NCBI GenBank assembly: GCA_002508495.1
Contig: DANA01000127.1
Coordinates: 1 to 12,306 of the forward strand
Reading direction: 5' to 3'
From: Methanoregula sp. UBA276
Lineage (GTDB): Archaea > Halobacteriota > Methanomicrobia > Methanomicrobiales > Methanospirillaceae
Length of the DNA stretch: 12,306 nucleotides
Position numbers and translations under genes: made by a program. This document shows, one piece after another, positions 1-5,633 of the stretch. Position 1 is the stretch's first letter. Every line of letters starts with the position of its first letter. The notes under the pieces were generated by a model. The model was not told the DNA's origin. It searched no databases and worked only from the letters and a program-made list of their open reading frames with translations.

Positions 1-1247
1 AGCACGGCCGGAATGAAATACGAGACTGCCGTATCGGCTATCCGCTGGACCGGCGGTTTTGAACCCTGCGCCTCCTCTACCATCGCGATGATTTGGGCAA
101 GCACGGTCTCCCGCCCCACCCGGGTTGCCCGGACCGAGATGACGCTGTTCGTGTTGAGGGTCCCGCCGACAACGACACTGCCTTCCCCGCGCAGGACCGG
201 GACCGGTTCGCCGGTTATCATCGACTCGTCAACATAACTCGCCCCGGAAACCACCTCCCCGTCAACCGGGACTTTCGCCCCCGGTTTTACGATAAGGACA
301 TCCCCGACTGCAACATCATCGATGGCAACTTCTGTCTCGATTCCGTCCCGGAGGAGCGTGGCGGTCTTCTGCCGGAGCCCGGCAAGTTTCTTTATCGCAT
401 CGGAGGTCCGGCCCTTGGCCCGGGCTTCGAGGTACCGCCCCAGCATCAGGAATGCCGCGAGCATGATCGCCGTATCGTAGAACATGAAGTCATGGGTCAG
501 GACGATGCCAAACGTTCCCATCACACTGGCAACATACGAGACGCCAATCCCCATCGCGTACATGACATCCATGGAGAGGGTCCGGTGCCGCAGTGCAATC
601 CCTGCTGCACGGAAGATGGGCAGCGATACAAAGACAAAGACCGGTGTCGTGATGACAAACATCAAAAGCGAGAGCGTGTGCATCGGGACGGGGAGCGGGA
701 CAAACATCGCGACCATGAGCGGGATACTGACAACAAACCCGACCATGAACCGGATATACTTGTCGTGCAGGTCGTTTTGCCGGGCCTGTTGTTCTGCCGT
801 ATCGCTGTCATCGCCCGTGGTCCCGAGATACTGGTAACCGGTCTCCAGTATCGCTGCTTTCAGCGCCCCGATGGGCGTGACCGAGGGGTTGAACGTGACC
901 CGTGCCGTCTCCGTGCCAAGGTTTACCGTTACGTCAAGGACGCCCGGAAGTGCCCGGAGCGCGGTCCCGATGGTCTCCACGCACGTTGCACACATCATAC
1001 CCCCGATCTTCAGCGTAATTGTCTGGTTGATGGTGCCATAGCCCGCATCCCGCACTGCAGCTTCAAGCGTTGCGAGCGGGACTTTTTTGGGATCGTATGC
1101 AACGCGGGCAGTTCCGGTCCCAAAATTCACCTGCGCCGCGTCAACATCCTTTACCGCCCGAAGAGCTTCTTCAACCGAGGCGGCACACGTTGCGCAGTGC
1201 ATGCCGGTTATCTTCAGTTCTGCGGTCTTCTTCGCACTATCCGGCAT
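1..1247 (-). CDS. Heavy-metal (CopA-like) P-type ATPase, N-terminal part, truncated by window edge
   Basis: This is a P1B-type ATPase that exports a soft metal ion, most likely Cu+ or Ag+, across the cytoplasmic membrane at the cost of ATP. The 415 visible residues show two heavy-metal-associated domains, with GMHCATC (Cys18/Cys21) and GMMCATC (Cys86/Cys89). A hydrophobic region of about four membrane segments follows (roughly 167-190, 193-215, 225-250, 255-272). Next comes the actuator domain with the TGEP dephosphorylation motif at 345-348. The CPC transport motif, the DKTGT phosphorylation site and the ATP-binding domain lie beyond base 1, so metal specificity cannot be read directly. The ATG at 1247 is chosen because GGGGGAG sits about seven bases upstream and the next upstream ATG frames run into stops. 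Tandem GMxCxxC domains are typical of CopA. It is transcribed alone, leftward, from a promoter near 1304-1313. Confidence 0.93.
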   Translation of the reverse strand, partial: MPDSAKKTAELKITGMHCATCAASVEEALRAVKDVDAAQVNFGTGTARVAYDPKKVPLATLEAAVRDAGYGTINQTITLKIGGMMCATCVETIGTALRALPGVLDVTVNLGTETARVTFNPSVTPIGALKAAILETGYQYLGTTGDDSDTAEQQARQNDLHDKYIRFMVGFVVSIPLMVAMFVPLPVPMHTLSLLMFVITTPVFVFVSLPIFRAAGIALRHRTLSMDVMYAMGIGVSYVASVMGTFGIVLTHDFMFYDTAIMLAAFLMLGRYLEARAKGRTSDAIKKLAGLRQKTATLLRDGIETEVAIDDVAVGDVLIVKPGAKVPVDGEVVSGASYVDESMITGEPVPVLRGEGSVVVGGTLNTNSVISVRATRVGRETVLAQIIAMVEEAQGSKPPVQRIADTAVSYFIPAV

Positions 1248-1303
1248 TCCAGTACTCCCCCATCCGATCCATGATCGCCCATTCTGGTTGAATCTCCGCG
1301 TGG

Positions 1304-1313
1304 TAAAATAAAA
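1304..1313 (-). promoter_or_regulatory. TATA box of the P-type ATPase gene
   Basis: Read on the minus strand, TTTTATTTTA preceded by ATAATCC matches an archaeal TATA element. It is centred about 60 bases before the ATG at 1247, which predicts a start of transcription near 1282 and a leader of about 35 bases holding the GGGGGAG ribosome-binding site. Confidence 0.55.
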
Positions 1314-1351
1314 GGATTATGAATCCGGCACGGAGCTGTACCTGCCGGTGT

Positions 1352-1370
1352 TCATGCTGCAGGAGCATGA
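1352..1370. promoter_or_regulatory. Perfect 7-bp inverted repeat upstream of the ATPase TATA box
   Basis: TCATGCT at 1352-1358 and AGCATGA at 1364-1370 are perfect reverse complements separated by GCAGG. The repeat lies about 40 bases upstream of the ATPase TATA box. That position fits an activator site or a metal-responsive operator, but no regulator is seen. It is not followed by a T-run in the minus direction, so a terminator is less likely. Confidence 0.4.
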
Positions 1371-1464
1371 CGTATTTTTTGCAGCAGATACCAGCACCTG
1401 GACCGGATTTTCCCATGAAAAATTTACCAATTCATCGATTCCGGATTTTTTTTAAATCTATGGC

Positions 1465-1512
1465 GATACCTGCCGCCACCCCCGCAAAGGCGCCCCCGTT
1501 GCGGCCTCAATT
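1465..1512 (+). repeat. 48-nt hairpin repeat, copy 1 (diverged)
   Basis: This is the most diverged of three copies of an element with the pattern GAT, spacer, GCCGCC arm, a loop containing GGCGCCC, complementary arm, then TCAATT. Here the arms are GCCGCCAC (1472-1479) and GTTGCGGC (1498-1505). They pair at seven of eight positions. An A-T pair replaces the G-C pair found in copy 3. The 24-base core from 1472 matches copy 3 at 18 positions. See also 9495-9542 and 9821-9868. No coding frame explains it. Confidence 0.6.
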
Positions 1513-1589
1513 CGGTGTTAGTAGTATTTCGCCAAAAAAAACACGAAAATGAGATAATGATGGGACAAACTGCACTCAAACTCCCTGTT

Positions 1590-1641
1590 GTGATGAACGG
1601 TCGCTGACCAAAACGTGCGCATTATCAGCGGCTTTCATCAC
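1590..1641. repeat. Long inverted repeat / hairpin
   Basis: GTGATGAA (1590-1597) pairs with TTCATCAC (1634-1641). Inside it CGCTGA (1602-1607) pairs with TCAGCG (1625-1630), giving 14 base pairs with a small internal loop (CGGT against GCT) and a 17-base apical loop. No T-run follows on either strand, so this is not a simple intrinsic terminator. Both arms begin with GTGATGA, the consensus C box of archaeal C/D RNAs, but properly spaced D boxes are not evident. Confidence 0.55.
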
Positions 1642-1665
1642 CATTCCTCTCAAGACCAGTGATTG

Positions 1666-1700
1666 CCCCGCCATGCCCCGCGGGGGGTTATAAGGCGGGG
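1666..1700. repeat. GC-rich nested inverted repeat
   Basis: CCCCGCC (1666-1672) is the exact reverse complement of GGCGGGG (1694-1700). The enclosed segment carries the 10-base palindrome CCCCGCGGGG (1676-1685). It sits upstream of the AN1 zinc-finger gene and just before an AT-rich stretch. It may be a structured RNA part or a leftward terminator-like stem, but no T-run supports the latter. Confidence 0.45.
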
Positions 1701-1710
1701 AATACTCCCT

Positions 1711-1720
1711 CATATTTATT
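1711..1720 (+). promoter_or_regulatory. Possible TATA box for the AN1 zinc-finger gene
   Basis: CATATTTATT is the best AT-rich archaeal promoter element upstream of the gene at 1813. It predicts a start near 1745 and a leader of about 70 bases that would include most of the 43-nt repeated element. This is an inference from composition and spacing only. Confidence 0.3.
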
Positions 1721-1729
1721 CTCCAAGGG

Positions 1730-1772
1730 TTTTTCCTGCGTCAGGTGTGAACCCTCGTTCATGGGCGTTTCT
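1730..1772 (+). repeat. 43-nt intergenic repeat, copy A
   Basis: This stretch aligns without gaps to 9726-9768 at 35 of 43 positions. The best conserved part is GGTGTGAAC, four variable bases, then GTTCATG, ending in GTTTCT. TGAAC and GTTCA form a 5-bp inverted repeat around the variable tetranucleotide in both copies (CCTC here, GCCC there). It lies 40 bases before the AN1 gene start. Confidence 0.6.
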
Positions 1773-1812
1773 GCAATCGATTTTTTACCCGGGACGTAAG
1801 TACGTATGATGC

Positions 1813-2043
1813 ATGGGAATTACCGGCAGGATTCGGGCGTTTTTCTCCGGCCTTTTTAAAAAGAAGGAGCATCCCCTGTACGCCACCTGCGCCTTCTGTG
1901 GTGAGCGGGTCTACCTGCCGTTTCACTGCGAATACTGCAACAAGTACTTCTGCGATACGCACCGGTTGCCGTTCAACCATGACTGCACCAATATCGATGC
2001 CTGGAAGCACCGCCCGGCAGCTCCCGCGCGGAACCGGCGATAA
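1813..2043 (+). CDS. AN1-type zinc-finger protein (76 aa)
   Basis: This is a small cytoplasmic protein with a complete AN1 zinc finger. The ligand pattern is C26-x2-C29-x9-C39-x2-C42-x4-C47-x2-H50-x5-H56-x-C58, which matches the family spacing and should bind two zinc ions. The N-terminus (residues 1-19) is basic and amphipathic, with FFSGLFKKK, and may contact membrane or nucleic acid. The C-terminus ends in a short Pro/Ala/Arg tail. AN1 fingers in eukaryotes act in ubiquitin and stress pathways; the role of stand-alone archaeal versions is not known, so none is assigned. The ATG at 1813 is used because two upstream ATGs (1806, 1809) are in another frame. No strong Shine-Dalgarno is seen. 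The gene stands alone, with minus-strand genes on both sides. Confidence 0.85.
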   Translation: MGITGRIRAFFSGLFKKKEHPLYATCAFCGERVYLPFHCEYCNKYFCDTHRLPFNHDCTNIDAWKHRPAAPARNRR

Positions 2044-2316
2044 AAAAAGGTATGAATGATTCCTTATTATGAGCCACGAAAAAAAATGGTTCCCCCTCGT
2101 GCGCCAAGTTGTCTCCCGAGAGGGACGGGTCACAGTATGATTGAATGAGGTCGGTAACAGGAAATTCGTCGTCGTCGCAACACGGGGGATGCCACAGGGG
2201 CGGGGGCGGAGGTGGAATCAAATCCCCCAGGAACGTCTGAATTTTTCCAGGACAGAAAAATGAAACAATAATTTTCGTATGGCTTGAATTGAGGAATCAC
2301 CAAGGCATGTGGTATC

Positions 2317-2925
2317 TCAGGGCCGGGTCAGGTCTTCAAGCCGTTTTGCGATCCGTTCCAGGGCCCGGGCTTCCAGGAAGACCAGGATATTTCCGGCTAT
2401 GTGGTGCTTGTCAGAGGTGAGCCGGATCCGGAAGAGAAGGACATCGTCAACCTCAACCGTCATCTGCGCGATGAGCGAGGTGATGGCAGCATGGGCCATA
2501 TCGACAATCAGCACGGGGGGAGAGGGGAGCATGTTGAACCCGAGAAGATCGGACGAGGCGCTCAAAAATGACGAGACCATGATGTTGCCGACTTCCAGTA
2601 TTGCGCTCTGGTCCATTTCCGCGGATTCCTCCGTTGGCGGGGACTGGTCCTGTACGATGTGAGCGGTCCTGACCGCGGAATCGCGGGGGAAGTGCAGGAC
2701 CAGAAATCCCCCGTGGGGGATATCTCCCTGCAGTTCGAAAACGATCATCGTCGTAAGTTCATCCGAGACGTACTTGCTGACCTCGGCTATGTCAACCACA
2801 ATTATCTCGGGAACACTCATGCCGATCTGGCTGTTGAGCATCTGCGAGAGCGTGGTTGCCGAATGGGCAGCCCCGATGTTGGCAAGCTCCTGGAGCGCAT
2901 CCTTATGAACTGAAGTGAATTCCAT
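2317..2925 (-). CDS. cheC: CheC-family CheY-P phosphatase / taxis adaptation protein
   Basis: CheC removes phosphate from CheY-P and, with CheD, tunes receptor adaptation in bacterial and archaeal taxis. The 202-aa protein has the two pseudo-repeats of the family, each with the catalytic pattern [DS]-x3-E-x2-N-x22-P. The first is D9, E13, N16, P39 and the second is S107, E111, N114, P137. Both are intact, so phosphatase activity is expected. Length is typical for CheC and longer than CheX or CheD. No cheY, cheA, cheD or receptor gene lies beside it, so it is an orphan locus here. The receiver protein at 4332-5633 is the only receiver domain in the window; a link between the two is speculation. 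The start ATG is preceded by AGGTAAGGT. A T-rich stretch on the minus strand at about 2250-2275 may terminate transcription. Confidence 0.9.
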   Translation of the reverse strand: MEFTSVHKDALQELANIGAAHSATTLSQMLNSQIGMSVPEIIVVDIAEVSKYVSDELTTMIVFELQGDIPHGGFLVLHFPRDSAVRTAHIVQDQSPPTEESAEMDQSAILEVGNIMVSSFLSASSDLLGFNMLPSPPVLIVDMAHAAITSLIAQMTVEVDDVLLFRIRLTSDKHHIAGNILVFLEARALERIAKRLEDLTRP

Positions 2926-3043
2926 ACCTTACCTGCCCGGTGGGAGGGGACGGGTGCTTTTGGCCGGGCTCGCTGTCCCCGTTCGCACACTGACTGGTTG
3001 CTGTGTTTCGCCCGCCGCAGGATCCGAAACACCTGATAAAGAG

Positions 3044-3077
3044 GGGATGCATCCCGGAATAACTTATACTTTAGTAT
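3044..3077 (-). promoter_or_regulatory. cheC promoter with overlapping palindromes
   Basis: On the minus strand AGTATAAGTT (3070-3061) is a likely TATA box, predicting a start near 3039 and a leader of about 110 bases. The perfect 12-bp palindrome GGGATGCATCCC (3044-3055) lies between the TATA box and the predicted start. A second inverted repeat, ATACT-TT-AGTAT (3066-3077), overlaps the TATA box. These are positions where archaeal repressors bind, so they are plausible operators. This region also follows the end of the DJ-1 gene. Confidence 0.45.
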
Positions 3078-3108
3078 TTTTTACTGAAGGGAAAAAAACG
3101 GGATCTGC

Positions 3109-3630
3109 CTACCACTCAACAGCGGTCAGCATCTTGATGAACGTATCGGCAAAGGCCTTTGCTGCTGCCGGCCCGTTGGCAGTCACCAGCCGGGTATCCG
3201 TGACCACCGGTGCATTGACGAGCACGGCGCCCCCGGCCCGCATCTCCCGGAACGAGACCGGGCTCTCGAAATAGGTTGCTTTTTTCCCTTTCAGGACGCC
3301 GGCCCGGGCAAGTACGACCGGTGCCAGGCAGATCGCCCCGACCATCTTGTGCTTTTCGGCAAAGAGCCGGACCATGGGCTGGAGGAGATCGTCGTCCCAG
3401 AGATGCGCCTGCGCCCCGTTGCCGCCGACAATGATAATCCCGTCATAGTTCTTGGGATCGATCTCGTCCAGGGATATCGCTGTTGCCTTTCCCCCCATCA
3501 TGCCGGTGCAGGTGCCGCGTTTTGTCGATGCTATGTCGTACCCGATACCGGCATTTTTAAGTGCGGCAACCGGTTCAGCAAGTTCCTCATCGCGGAATTT
3601 TTCCGGTGCAATAACAAGCAGAACTTTCAT
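3109..3630 (-). CDS. DJ-1/PfpI family protein
   Basis: This is a 173-aa single-domain protein of the class I glutamine amidotransferase-like DJ-1/PfpI superfamily. Members act as proteases, glyoxalases or deglycases, or redox chaperones in stress defence. The fold signature is clear: MKVLLVIAPEKFRDEEL at the N-terminus with the conserved acidic pair E15/E16, GIIIVGGNGA at 64-73, and the nucleophile elbow GAICLAP with Cys101. Residue 102 is Leu, not the His of the AICHG motif in PfpI proteases, so it resembles DJ-1/YajL-type members more than classical PfpI; the enzymatic role is left open. Length is normal. It is a single-gene unit; cheC lies 183 bases downstream with its own promoter. Confidence 0.85.
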   Translation of the reverse strand: MKVLLVIAPEKFRDEELAEPVAALKNAGIGYDIASTKRGTCTGMMGGKATAISLDEIDPKNYDGIIIVGGNGAQAHLWDDDLLQPMVRLFAEKHKMVGAICLAPVVLARAGVLKGKKATYFESPVSFREMRAGGAVLVNAPVVTDTRLVTANGPAAAKAFADTFIKMLTAVEW

Positions 3631-3653
3631 AGAATCCGAAAGGGACGTTGGCA

Positions 3654-3660
3654 GATTTAA
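3654..3660 (-). promoter_or_regulatory. TATA box of the DJ-1/PfpI gene (leaderless transcript)
   Basis: TTAAATC on the minus strand is centred about 27 bases before the ATG at 3630. This is the normal archaeal TATA-to-start distance, so transcription should begin at or next to the start codon. The absence of a clear Shine-Dalgarno sequence agrees with a leaderless mRNA. Confidence 0.5.
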
Positions 3661-3950
3661 TGGTTATTATCTGATTACCGGGTTGCACAAGAGGGGGTCG
3701 GATCCGGTGCCTGGAAAAGCAATGGCAACGAACGGGCGCTGGGAAAAGCCGCATGAGGATGCGCGGGACCGGCCAACGGATAACAAGTATCTGGCACACC
3801 GCGGGGAATTTTCTATTCCGCGGGATGTATCACCAGATGGAATGCCGGACTCGGCTGCGTCATTTCCCCTGAAAGGGGAACACGTTCCCTCTGCCCGGTT
3901 TTATTTATTCAAGGGGTTTTAGCTAAGGTTCTAAAAAAAGGCCGGGGGTA
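3661..3950. other. Intergenic stretch with no gene; overlapping hairpins
   Basis: No convincing coding frame is seen. Two structured spots are present. The first (3799-3823) pairs CCGCGG-GG-AAT with ATTCCGCGG and has a two-G bulge. The second (3864-3889) pairs TTCCCCT with AGGGGAA, while an overlapping GGGAAC/GTTCCC pair (3876-3881 with 3884-3889) competes for the same bases. An AT-rich stretch, TTTTATTTATTC, follows at about 3900. Confidence 0.4.
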
Positions 3951-4224
3951 TTATTTACCGCCAAATATCCCGGAGATCCACTTGAAGAGCCCGTCCAGGA
4001 TACCGCCTTCCTATTTGGTGTTCCGGTACATAGCCCGGAGTAATAGCCAGAACTTCTCCCAATTGATAGCCTTGCTTATCTTTCCCATATTGTCACCGTA
4101 TCCCACGATGCATTCATACTGCTGTCATAGAAAAAAGTCCCCGAATCTGCACATACGTTGCATTTGAAGTACTTAGTTAAAAAAACTTAACCAAGTTTTT
4201 CGCTATCCTCCTAAGTTTTCCCAT
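3951..4224 (-). pseudogene. Decayed or recoded small gene, broken by frame changes and an in-frame TAG
   Basis: Three coding-like segments follow one another on the minus strand. (i) ATG at 4224 opens a 15-codon frame, starting MGKLRR and ending VKFF, that hits TAA within a seven-T run (4185-4179). (ii) A -1 shift on that run would read on as LTKYFKCNVCADSG (a CxxC pair) and end IWER at 4076. (iii) Overlapping this, ATG at 4088 opens a Trp-rich frame, starting MGKISKAINW and ending MYRNTK, that stops at TAG (4013-4011). It continues in the same frame for 19 codons, EGGILDGLF then KWISGIFGGK, before TAA at 3951. The amphipathic Gly/Trp tail reads like a true C-terminus. The simplest view is a small basic membrane-associated protein gene inactivated by point and frame mutations. 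Recoding cannot be excluded. Confidence 0.45.
4171..4196 (-). repeat. 10-bp inverted repeat inside the small decayed gene
   Basis: ACTTAGTTAA (4171-4180) and TTAACCAAGT (4187-4196) are reverse complements with one mismatch. In the minus-strand RNA that mismatch is a G-U pair, so the stem is a full 10 pairs around a 6-base loop. It contains the seven-T run where the reading frame changes. Confidence 0.5.
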
Positions 4225-4228
4225 TACT

Positions 4229-4240
4229 CTTTTATACACC
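4229..4240 (-). promoter_or_regulatory. Strong TATA box upstream of the small decayed gene
   Basis: GGTGTATAAAAG on the minus strand, preceded by a purine-rich AAAA stretch, is one of the best archaeal TATA boxes in the window. It lies only about five bases before the ATG at 4224, so transcription should start near 4205, inside the first segment. This points to a short RNA, or to a downstream start, as the product. Confidence 0.5.
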
Positions 4241-4302
4241 TTTTACAGATTCCGGGGCTTGGATATGCCATTCTCCTGTTACACAACCAATACCGCAGCT
4301 AT

Positions 4303-4327
4303 CCCGTACGAAAAAGAAACGTCCGGG
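4303..4327 (-). terminator. Terminator-like hairpin after the receiver-protein gene
   Basis: CCCGTACG (4303-4310) pairs with CGTCCGGG (4320-4327) apart from one position. On the minus strand the loop reads TTTCTTTTT, giving a T-rich stretch just downstream of the stop codon at 4332. Confidence 0.4.
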
Positions 4328-4331
4328 AAGA

Positions 4332-5633
4332 TTACCAGGAGAAGTCTGGCAATCCTTTGCTCCTAAACGCCGTATTAATCTCCTGCCGGAGCTCATTTAC
4401 CCGTTTCTCATTTAAGCTCGTCTTGACCTTGAGATAATCGACCACCAGCATGTCATCGAGAAGCTTCAGGTCAGCTGCCACGGGTGCCGGTTGCGGGATA
4501 TTCAGGACTTCGACCAGTTTCTGGTTAACATAGGAGCGCCGCGTAAGCGTGACCAGTTCGCAGAATATTTCCTGTTCAACGCCAGCCTGCTTCACGAGCG
4601 CAAGCGAGTCCTTGAGTTTCTTCTTGTGGTCAAGCACCTGGTCAACGGCTGCATTGAGTTCCTGGATATTGAACGGTTTCATGAGATAATCATGGATGCA
4701 GATGCGGTACTTCTTCGCTTCCTGGGTGGTCAGGCTCTTTCCGGTCAGCATCATGACAGGTATGTCGCGCTGTTCTGGCATCTTCTTGATCGCTTCAAGG
4801 GTTTCCCATCCGCTCATGGAATCCATCATGACATCGAGAAGGATGATGTCCGGCACCTGCTTTTTCAGGATATTGAGACACTCCTCTCCGCTGAGCGCCT
4901 TAAGGGTGGCAATTCCCCTGCTGCTGAGCGCAATGTCGATAAGCTCGACGATATCCGGGTCATCATCAACGATAAGGATCGTATTCTTCCGGGGTAATTC
5001 TTCAGCGACAACAAGAGCAGCTGCGCGGCGACGGATAGTCCATATCGCAATTCCTGCTGCAAGGAAGACCGATGCCGCAAACAGGGTTGCAAGGATAAGC
5101 TGCGTGCCGGTATCGGGAGTGACCACCCGTGAAGCGGTAATCCGTACAAGGCACTGGGGGTCCTGGGAATAATCCGAACAGAATTCAGCTACCGGTTCGT
5201 TCAGATCCGCAGTTACAAGAACCGACCCGTCGCGCGTGTCCGTGAGCGTGAAGGTCTGCATCCCGTCAAGGTACGGGATAACGATGGTCAGATCGCCGGC
5301 CATGGCGCGCGTGGTATACCCGATCAGGCTGTCTTCACCCGGGGGCCCTAAGATACCCCCATAGGCAACACCCGGCTCGTGGATGTTGAAAGATCGGAGT
5401 TCTTTTCCGTCAGCACCAAGGATAACTCCTTCGAGCTCGCCGCCGCGCAGGTTCAGGTTGGGAGCCTCCCCGTACGTAACTTCAAGCGAGGAAACGGTGT
5501 ACGAGCCGTCCTGGTAATTCAGGGATATTCTGGCAATTTTTGCATATTCTGATGCTTCATCGGCACCCGCGAATGGCGCGCAAAAGACGGCAACCAGGAT
5601 GATTGCCAGACATAAAATCCCGTTCATCTTCAT
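4332..5633 (-). CDS. Membrane-anchored response-regulator receiver protein with extracytoplasmic domain
   Basis: The 433-aa protein has an unusual order. Residues 1-24 form a signal peptide or N-terminal anchor (MKMNGILCLAIILVAVF, then AGA). Residues 25-175 form an extracytoplasmic beta-rich domain with one likely disulfide (C152/C161). Residues 178-200 are a membrane segment stopped by RRR. Residues 216-337 are a complete receiver domain: acidic triad D223-D225, phospho-acceptor D267 in ILLDVMM, T297 and K319 in MKP. Residues 338-433 are a helical C-terminal region of unknown kind. No histidine kinase, DNA-binding or enzymatic output domain is seen. The start at 5633 is chosen because this ATG overlaps the stop of the upstream peptidase gene (ATGA) and opens a signal sequence; a longer upstream frame inside the peptidase gene is not needed. 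The two genes are translationally coupled. It may sense the outer side and modulate a phosphorelay. Confidence 0.85.
   Translation of the reverse strand: MKMNGILCLAIILVAVFCAPFAGADEASEYAKIARISLNYQDGSYTVSSLEVTYGEAPNLNLRGGELEGVILGADGKELRSFNIHEPGVAYGGILGPPGEDSLIGYTTRAMAGDLTIVIPYLDGMQTFTLTDTRDGSVLVTADLNEPVAEFCSDYSQDPQCLVRITASRVVTPDTGTQLILATLFAASVFLAAGIAIWTIRRRAAALVVAEELPRKNTILIVDDDPDIVELIDIALSSRGIATLKALSGEECLNILKKQVPDIILLDVMMDSMSGWETLEAIKKMPEQRDIPVMMLTGKSLTTQEAKKYRICIHDYLMKPFNIQELNAAVDQVLDHKKKLKDSLALVKQAGVEQEIFCELVTLTRRSYVNQKLVEVLNIPQPAPVAADLKLLDDMLVVDYLKVKTSLNEKRVNELRQEINTAFRSKGLPDFSW

Noticed and set aside
93..1274. Long plus-strand open frame of 393 codons
   Set aside because: It lies antisense to the clearly recognisable P-type ATPase, is rich in Arg, His and Asp as expected of a shadow frame in GC-rich DNA, and shows no family motif.
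1237..1368. 43-codon minus-strand frame ending in the first codons of the ATPase gene
   Set aside because: It spans the ATPase TATA box and overlaps the upstream inverted repeat, has no ribosome-binding site or recognisable motif, and is more simply non-coding promoter DNA.
2195..2235. tRNA-like T-arm (GGAATCAAATCCCCC)
   Set aside because: The five-pair T stem does not close correctly, and no acceptor or anticodon stem can be drawn around it.
3452..3922. Plus-strand open frame of 156 codons
   Set aside because: Its first part is antisense to the DJ-1 gene and crosses that gene's promoter; the rest has no motif and covers hairpin-rich intergenic DNA.
4011..4013. TAG read as pyrrolysine
   Set aside because: The surrounding frame is broken elsewhere, the organism looks like Methanomicrobiales, which are not known to use pyrrolysine widely, and no pyl genes are in the window. 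The possibility is kept only as a check in the findings.
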